A stretch of 11,307 bases of DNA, from the NCBI GenBank assembly GCA_017412445.1, contig JAFPYA010000107.1, positions 1-11,307 of the forward strand, read 5' to 3'. Shown here one piece after another: positions 6,367 through 11,307 of the stretch. Made by a program: the position numbers and the translations under genes. Each line of letters begins with the position of its first letter. Positions within the stretch are counted from its first letter, which is position 1. Under the pieces are notes generated by a model, which was not told the DNA's origin, ran no database searches, and worked only from the letters and a program-made list of their open reading frames with translations. Source of the stretch: Clostridia bacterium. Its GTDB lineage: Bacteria > Bacillota > Clostridia > Christensenellales > Aristaeellaceae.

Positions 6367-9299
6367 CACACAGCCCTCAGCTTTTCAGAGGCGGCGGAGA
6401 GCAGGCTTCTGAGCCTTATGCTCACCGCGCCCATGTTTGAAATTTCGTCGATTTTAATCTGAGTGTATATCTTGCCCGCGCCCTCGAGTATGCGGCGCAC
6501 CTCGTCGGTGGTTATAGCGTCCACGCCGCAGCCGAAGGAGACCAGTTGCACCAATTGCACGTTCTTTTCGGGCGGCAGCCCGGCTATGTACTTTGCCGCG
6601 GCGTACAGGCGGGCATGGTACGTCCACTGGTTGCGCACGTCCACCCTGAACGGCGCAACGAGGCGGCTCAGGCTGTCCTCGGTCACGACCACCGCGCCCA
6701 GACGGCAGATGACGTCGCTAATTCCGTGATTAACCTCGGGGTCGACGTGGTAGGGACGCCCTGAGAGCACGATTACAGGCTTCTGATTCGCCTCCGCCCA
6801 GCGCAGGTATTCCTCGCCCTTTTTGCGAACCGCCTCCATGTAAGAGTCGTATTCGGCGTAGGCGGCCTTTACGGCGGCCTTTATGCCCGCGCCCTTCAGA
6901 TCGGGAAAATACTTCGTAAGCACCTGCGTTATGCGCCTTGTGAACTGCCGCCTGTCGTACAGGGACATGAAGTCGTCTATGAACACAGTGCCCTTGAGCC
7001 TGTCCATGTTGAGCTTGAGCACCTGCGGATAGTAGGCCACAACGGGACAGTTGAAGTGGTTTACGCCCAGCCCCTCGTCTATGTTGTAGCTCATGTCCGG
7101 GTAGAAGATCGCGTCGGGTTGCCTGTCCAGAAGGTACTCCATGTGCCCGTGCATCAGCTTTGCGGGGTAGCAGGCGGTGTCTGAGGGTATGGTGTACTGC
7201 CCCTTTACATACAGTTCGCGCGTGGAGAAGGGCGAGGTTATCACGCAAAAGCCCAAAGAATCGAACAGCTTATGCCAGAATGGCAGCAGCTCGTACATGT
7301 TGAGCCCCATGGGTATGCCGATAACCCGCCTGCCCCTGACGGGCTCGGAGTTCATGTAGGATGAGAGCAGCTGGCGCTTGTAGGCGTAAAGGTCGCGCTT
7401 GTCGTTGTAGGTGCCCTTGCCCAGAGGCTTGTCGCAGCGGTTGCCCGCGATGAAGCGCCTGCCCGAGCCGAAATCGTTCACGGTGAGGGAGCAGCGATTG
7501 GTGCAGCCCTTACAGGTGATGGCGGTCACATTGTGGGTGAAGGCCTCGAGTCCCTTTTTGTCTATCACGCCTGAGCGCCTGCCGGGGGTGGCGTGCGCCA
7601 TGGCGTAGAGCGCCGCGCCGTACGCGCCCATTATTGGGGCGTAGGCCGGGCGTATCACGTTCCGGCCGGTCTCCTGCTCAAAGGCGCGCAGCACGGAGTC
7701 GTTCAAAAACGTGCCGCCCTGCACCACTATGTTTTTGCCCAGGGCATCGGGCGAGGAGCAACGAATGACCTTGTACAGCGCGTTCTTTACCACGCTTATG
7801 GACAGGCCTGCCGCTATGTCGTCCACGCCCGCGCCGTCCTTTTGTGCCTGCTTGACCGAGGAATTCATAAACACCGTGCAGCGCGAGCCCAGATCCACGG
7901 GGTGCTTTGCAAACAGCCCCAGGCGTGCAAATTCCTCAGGCGTAAAGCGCATGGCACCCGCAAACGTCTGCAAAAACGAGCCGCAGCCCGATGAGCAGGC
8001 CTCGTTTAAGTATATGCTGTCTATCGCGCCGTTTCTTATCTGAAAGCACTTTATGTCCTGCCCGCCTATGTCCAGTATAAAGTCTACGTCGGGCTTAAAG
8101 CGCCTGGCGGCGGTATAGTGCGCTACGGTCTCAACTATTCCCCCGTCGAAGCGGAAGGCGTTTTTCACTATCTCCTCGCCGTAGCCCGTGGAGGCCGCGC
8201 CGCCTATGAATATGTCGGGAAACTCGTCATATATGTCGCTCAGGTACTGTTTTATTATGGGTACGGGGTTGCCGTTGTTGGGCGCGTAGAGCGGGCGCAG
8301 AAGGTTGCCGTCCTTGTCGCACAGCACGGCCTTTACCGTGGTCGAGCCCGCGTCCACGCCCAGATACATTTCACCAGTCGGCGCATCCGTTTCCCTTATG
8401 CCCTTTGAGGCCTCCATGTGGCGCTTTTTAAACGCCTCGTATTCCTCCTGCGACTCAAACAGCCGCTTGCAGGAGGTATAGGCTGCCGTATGCTTAAGGC
8501 TCTTTAAGCGCGCGCTCAGCTCCTTGGGGCTTACCGCCTTGCCCACGCCCGTGCCCGCCGCGCCCATCGCCACGTAGTACAGCGAGTTTTCGGGGCACAG
8601 CCCCTCGGTGCCCAGCACCTCGTCAAACGCCTGTCTCAGCCCTGAAAGGTATGTAAGCGGGCCGCCCAGATACAGCACGCTCCCCTCTATGCGCCTGCCC
8701 TGCGCGAGGCCGGCTATGGTCTGGTTGACCACCGCGCGGAATATGCTCGCGCTCACGTCCTCCTTGCGGGCGCCCTGATTGAGCAGGGGCTGAATGTCGC
8801 TCTTGGCGAACACGCCGCAGCGGGAGGCGATAGTGTAGAGCTTCTGGCTGTGCGCGGCCAGCGCGTCCATCTCGGAGGCGTCTATCTTCATTAGCGACGC
8901 CATCTGGTCTATAAACGCGCCGGTGCCGCCCGCGCAGGTGCCGTTCATGCGCATTTCAAACGCGCCGGAGAGGAAGAGTATCTTCGCGTCCTCGCCGCCC
9001 AGCTCTATCACGCAGTCGGTCTCGGGGTTCAGGCGCTTGACCGCGACGCGCTCGGCGTAAACCTCCTGCACAAAGGGTATGTCCACCTGCTCGGCCAAGC
9101 CCATGCCCGCCGAGCCGCTCATTGAAACTGCCATATCCTCGCCGGGCATGCGCTCGGCTATGTCGTCAAGCATGCCCGAGAGGTGCTGATCTATGCGCGA
9201 AAAATGGCGCATGTAGCGGCTGAATACGAGCTTGTCCTTTTCGTCCAGCACCGCGCACTTGAGCGTGGTCGAGCCTATGTCTATGCCAAGCCGCTTCAT
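6366..9299 (-). CDS. Double 2-hydroxyacyl-CoA dehydratase-type activase with DUF2229-like region
   Basis: Large (977 aa) cytoplasmic ATP-dependent electron-transfer protein with two ASKHA-fold activase domains of the BadF/BadG/BcrA/BcrD family in tandem. Domain 1 (about 1-255): GIDIGSTTLK (5-14), GGEDAK (101-106), NGTCAGGTG (119-127), SRCGVFAKSD (159-168). Domain 2 (about 310-570): GVDAGSTTVK (314-323), TGYG (371-374), GGQDIK (412-417), NEACSSGCG (432-440), SRCTVF (472-477). C122/C161 and C435/C474 match the positions where HgdC-type dimers hold their bridging [4Fe-4S] cluster, so the tandem may build it within one chain. From about 590 a DUF2229-like region starts with C596-x2-C599-x3-C603 and C622, followed by IPSDTACYPAKLMHGH (704-719) and SGRPYHVDPEVNHGI (846-860). 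In many clostridia this protein is fused to the HgdB-like part; here that is the preceding gene, overlapping by 4 nt (ATGA). Physiological substrate unknown. Confidence 0.88.
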   Translation of the reverse strand: MKRLGIDIGSTTLKCAVLDEKDKLVFSRYMRHFSRIDQHLSGMLDDIAERMPGEDMAVSMSGSAGMGLAEQVDIPFVQEVYAERVAVKRLNPETDCVIELGGEDAKILFLSGAFEMRMNGTCAGGTGAFIDQMASLMKIDASEMDALAAHSQKLYTIASRCGVFAKSDIQPLLNQGARKEDVSASIFRAVVNQTIAGLAQGRRIEGSVLYLGGPLTYLSGLRQAFDEVLGTEGLCPENSLYYVAMGAAGTGVGKAVSPKELSARLKSLKHTAAYTSCKRLFESQEEYEAFKKRHMEASKGIRETDAPTGEMYLGVDAGSTTVKAVLCDKDGNLLRPLYAPNNGNPVPIIKQYLSDIYDEFPDIFIGGAASTGYGEEIVKNAFRFDGGIVETVAHYTAARRFKPDVDFILDIGGQDIKCFQIRNGAIDSIYLNEACSSGCGSFLQTFAGAMRFTPEEFARLGLFAKHPVDLGSRCTVFMNSSVKQAQKDGAGVDDIAAGLSISVVKNALYKVIRCSSPDALGKNIVVQGGTFLNDSVLRAFEQETGRNVIRPAYAPIMGAYGAALYAMAHATPGRRSGVIDKKGLEAFTHNVTAITCKGCTNRCSLTVNDFGSGRRFIAGNRCDKPLGKGTYNDKRDLYAYKRQLLSSYMNSEPVRGRRVIGIPMGLNMYELLPFWHKLFDSLGFCVITSPFSTRELYVKGQYTIPSDTACYPAKLMHGHMEYLLDRQPDAIFYPDMSYNIDEGLGVNHFNCPVVAYYPQVLKLNMDRLKGTVFIDDFMSLYDRRQFTRRITQVLTKYFPDLKGAGIKAAVKAAYAEYDSYMEAVRKKGEEYLRWAEANQKPVIVLSGRPYHVDPEVNHGISDVICRLGAVVVTEDSLSRLVAPFRVDVRNQWTYHARLYAAAKYIAGLPPEKNVQLVQLVSFGCGVDAITTDEVRRILEGAGKIYTQIKIDEISNMGAVSIRLRSLLSAASEKLRAV

Positions 9300-10540
9300 A
9301 CCGCGTCACGCTCCCTCGCTATTGCGAGCATCAGCTTTATGCGGTTTTCCTGATTGACCCGCGACGCGCCCGCGTCGTAATCCACGGGAAAAATGTTCGC
9401 GTCGGGGTAAATCTCCCGCAGTTTTCTTATCGTGCCCTTGCCCACGATGTGGTTGGGCAGGCAGCCGAAGGGCTGGGCACAGATCACGTTTGTGTAGCCC
9501 TTTTCTATCAGCCCCGCGGTTTCGCCGGGCAAAAGCCAGCCCTCGCCCATCTTCACGCCGGGGTCTATCACGCGCGCCGAAAGGCGCCTGACCTCCTCAA
9601 AGCCTACCGGCGGCACGAACTCCGGGTAGGGTCTGAGCGCCTCGTCTATACCATTTTCCCATTTGCCCGCTATGTCAAGCGCCAGCCTGCCCGCCAGCTT
9701 TATCAGGCGGGACGCGCCGTAGTATTTGTTGTCGACAGCGGTGTTTGCAAAGCAGTACTGGAAAAAGCCCAGCACGCCCGGCACCATGTATTCGCACCCC
9801 TGGCTCAGCAAAAGCTTTTCGAGGCCGTTGTTGCCAAAGGACGAGTATTTTACGTATATTTCGCCTACTATGCCCACCTTGGTCTTGTCCTTCTTTTCGC
9901 GCGGTATGTCGTGAAAGTCCTTCGCCATGGCGCGCAGGTTCTTTTTCATGCCGGGGCCGGTGAGCCCCTTTTTATGGGCAAACTGGTTTGTCAGTTCGTT
10001 TATCCATTTTTCCACAAGCCTGCGCGTGTCGCCCTTGTTGATTTCGTAGGGCAGCGTCTGATTTTTGAGCAGTAAAAGCATGTCGCCGAGTATCAGCGCA
10101 CGTATGGCTATGAGCAGCATGGGAAGCGTGATTTTGAAGCCCGAATACCTTTCAAACCTGCCGAAGGAGAGCGAAATCACGGGCACATACTCCATGCCCA
10201 TGCTTTTGAGTGCCTTCCTCAAAAGCATGAGATAGTTGCTGGCGCGGCAGCCGCCGCCCGTCTGAAAGGTGATGAGCGCACATTTTTTGGGGTCGTAGTC
10301 GCCCGAGGTCAAAGCGTATATCTGCTGGCCTATCGTGCAAATGGCAGGGTAGCACATGTCGTTGTGCAGGTATTTGAGCCCCGTGTCTATTACCTGCTTG
10401 CCCTCATAGCGGGCGACCACGAGCTTATAGCCGTACAGGCGGAACGCCGCCTCTATAAGCTCCATGTGGGTGGGAAATATATCGGGCGCTATTATGGTAT
10501 AGTCCCGCTTCATCTGCTTTGTGAAGTCCACAAAATCCAT
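9296..10540 (-). CDS. 2-hydroxyacyl-CoA dehydratase-like (HgdB-related) protein, partner of the double activase
   Basis: A 414-residue cytoplasmic protein corresponding to the C-terminal part of the long fused activase proteins of clostridia. It is related to HgdB/BcrB/FldB-type subunits that hold an Fe-S cluster and receive electrons from an activase. Conserved cysteine motifs: HNDMCYPAIC (59-68), GGGCRASNY (95-103), QYCF (261-264) and CAQPFGCLPNHIVGKG (354-369), then DYDAGAS (387-393). These Cys are candidate Fe-S ligands, by analogy with dehydratases and double-cubane-cluster proteins. First gene of the operon: AGAGG (10553-10549) precedes the ATG at 10540, and its TGA overlaps the next start by 4 nt. 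No CoA-transferase, acyl-CoA dehydrogenase or second dehydratase subunit is nearby. A role in amino-acid fermentation is therefore not supported, and the substrate is unknown. Confidence 0.85.
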   Translation of the reverse strand: MDFVDFTKQMKRDYTIIAPDIFPTHMELIEAAFRLYGYKLVVARYEGKQVIDTGLKYLHNDMCYPAICTIGQQIYALTSGDYDPKKCALITFQTGGGCRASNYLMLLRKALKSMGMEYVPVISLSFGRFERYSGFKITLPMLLIAIRALILGDMLLLLKNQTLPYEINKGDTRRLVEKWINELTNQFAHKKGLTGPGMKKNLRAMAKDFHDIPREKKDKTKVGIVGEIYVKYSSFGNNGLEKLLLSQGCEYMVPGVLGFFQYCFANTAVDNKYYGASRLIKLAGRLALDIAGKWENGIDEALRPYPEFVPPVGFEEVRRLSARVIDPGVKMGEGWLLPGETAGLIEKGYTNVICAQPFGCLPNHIVGKGTIRKLREIYPDANIFPVDYDAGASRVNQENRIKLMLAIARERDAV

Positions 10541-10557
10541 TTTTCGCCTCTTTAAGC

Positions 10558-10592
10558 ATCGGATTGATTTCCTATTAAAAATATCATCCGAT
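10558..10592. promoter_or_regulatory. Bulged inverted repeat at the start of the activase-operon transcript (candidate operator or leader hairpin)
   Basis: ATCGGATTGAT (10558-10568) is complementary to ATCATCCGAT (10583-10592), giving 10 pairs with one bulged T around an AT-rich 14-nt centre. It begins at about +2 of the predicted minus-strand transcript and ends about 5 nt before the ribosome binding site of the first gene. That is the classic place for a repressor operator or a 5'-leader hairpin. I cannot assign it to a known regulator. Confidence 0.6.
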
Positions 10593-10600
10593 TACACTTC

Positions 10601-10630
10601 AGCATAGCACAAAAATGCGCACGATGTCAA
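10601..10630 (-). promoter_or_regulatory. Sigma70-type promoter of the activase-rarA operon
   Basis: On the minus strand, TTGACA (10630-10625, exact consensus) is followed after 18 bp by TATGCT (10606-10601). The -10 element matches consensus at four of six positions, including the first two and the last. Predicted start is near 10594, giving a leader of about 54 nt to the ATG at 10540. No other promoter is apparent within the four-gene operon, whose genes overlap or lie within 16 nt. Confidence 0.65.
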
Positions 10631-10711
10631 CCTGCGGGGGAACATTTAACCCGCCCCGCCCAAGCTTTCACATTTTTGGCGTTTTCGTTTGTATTTTTCA
10701 CGCGCCCTATG

Positions 10712-10741
10712 TTGACTTTACGGGCCGATTTGGAATATAAT
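10712..10741 (+). promoter_or_regulatory. Sigma70-type recA promoter
   Basis: TTGACT (10712-10717) and TATAAT (10736-10741, exact) are separated by 18 bp. Transcription would start near 10748, about 29 nt before the recA ATG. Around that start is a direct repeat ACTGT (10746-10750 and 10756-10760), 10 bp apart. I find no Bacillus-type LexA box (GAAC-N4-GTTC) in the intergenic region. Confidence 0.7.
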
Positions 10742-10776
10742 TCATACTGTAAAAAACTGTGCGCGGAGGTAAAGAA

Positions 10777-11307
10777 ATGGCTAAAGCAAGCGAAAAAAAC
10801 ACTGTAAAGCAGGTGCAGGGCGACGAGAAAAAGGCGGCGCTGAACAGCGTGCTGTCAAAGATTGAAAAGGATTTCGGCAAGGGCTCGGTAATGAAGCTGG
10901 GCGACACCACCCATACGAATATAGACGTTATTTCCACCGGCAGCCTGCCTATAGACATGGCGCTTGGCGTAGGCGGTCTGCCCAGAGGCAGGATCGTTGA
11001 GATATACGGCCCCGAATCCTCAGGTAAGACCACCGTGGCGCTGCAGGTGGTAGCCGAGGCGCAGAAGGCGGGCGGCACCGCGGCGTTCATAGACGCTGAG
11101 CACGCGCTGGATCCCGTGTACGCCAAGGCGCTGGGCGTGGACATTGACGAGCTCTACGTCTCACAGCCCGACAATGGCGAGCAGGCGCTTGACATATGCG
11201 AAGCGTTGGTCAGACGCGGCGCCATAGACGTAGTGGTAATCGACTCCGTGGCCGCGCTGGTGCCCAGGCAGGAGATCGAGGGCGACATGGGCGACAGCCA
11301 CGTGGGC
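10777..11307 (+). CDS. recA: Recombinase A, 5' part (truncated by window end)
   Basis: RecA forms ATP-dependent filaments on single-stranded DNA, drives homologous strand exchange, and stimulates LexA self-cleavage. The first 177 codons are present and the frame is open to the window edge. Seen: Walker A GPESSGKT (78-85), the catalytic-Glu segment FIDAEHALDP (104-113) with E108, Walker B VVVID followed by SVAAL (152-161), and the start of loop L1 at EIEGDMGDS (166-174). The N-terminus MAKASEKNTVKQVQGD is slightly extended, as in many clostridial RecA proteins. The start is supported by GGAGGT (10765-10770), six bases before the ATG. Divergent from the activase-rarA operon. Confidence 0.98.
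   Translation, partial: MAKASEKNTVKQVQGDEKKAALNSVLSKIEKDFGKGSVMKLGDTTHTNIDVISTGSLPIDMALGVGGLPRGRIVEIYGPESSGKTTVALQVVAEAQKAGGTAAFIDAEHALDPVYAKALGVDIDELYVSQPDNGEQALDICEALVRRGAIDVVVIDSVAALVPRQEIEGDMGDSHVG

Noticed and set aside
9449..10075. Plus-strand open frame of about 208 codons opposite the HgdB-like gene
   Set aside because: Antisense to a protein with conserved Cys motifs; composition is that of a shadow frame.
10634..10654. Terminator or operator at GCGGG...CCCGC in the recA/activase divergent region
   Set aside because: Five pairs with an 11-nt loop and no T-run on either strand; it sits upstream of both operons, where no terminator is needed.
10707..11144. Minus-strand open frame of about 145 codons opposite recA
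   Set aside because: It covers the recA promoter and Walker A region in antisense and has no family likeness.

Overview
The window looks like a chromosomal segment of an anaerobic, GC-rich member of the Clostridia (Bacillota). The reasons are strong AGGAGG-type ribosome binding sites, a RecA of ordinary bacterial type, and a two-gene set related to 2-hydroxyacyl-CoA dehydratases and their activases, which is typical of strict anaerobes. AUA (Ile) and AGG (Arg) codons are common despite the high GC. I cannot name a genus. No tRNA, rRNA, CRISPR array, insertion sequence or phage gene is visible.

Layout. (1) Positions 2-2769, + strand: the 3' end of an operon encoding a MacB/FtsX-type ABC permease, its ATPase and a secreted split-barrel flavoprotein-like protein. 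The permease carries an FMN-binding domain inside its extracytoplasmic region, with an ApbE-type flavinylation motif (DAVSGAT). The secreted protein carries a related motif (DGVSSAS) in its N-terminal tail. I read this as a possible extracytoplasmic flavin-redox ABC system. Related permeases elsewhere sit in iron-uptake operons, but the upstream genes that could confirm this lie outside the window. (2) Positions 2814-4315, - strand: an exported protein with two zinc ribbons and three repeated beta-sandwich-like domains. It has its own near-perfect promoter and terminator. An in-frame TGA cuts off the third domain, and base composition is lower in GC than in the neighbours. (3) Positions 4362-10630, - strand: a tightly packed four-gene operon. 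In transcription order it encodes a 414-aa HgdB-like protein, a 977-aa double activase with a DUF2229-type region, a 217-aa unknown protein, and RarA/MgsA. The first two genes overlap by 4 nt and the second and third by 1 nt. (4) From 10777, + strand: recA, divergent from that operon and cut by the window end.

The shared 10541-10776 region contains two divergent sigma70-type promoters. A bulged inverted repeat lies at the predicted transcription start of the activase operon and is a candidate operator or leader hairpin. The strongest leads are the flavin-linked ABC transporter, the orphan ATP-driven reductase set placed between recA and rarA, and the stop-interrupted zinc-ribbon protein.
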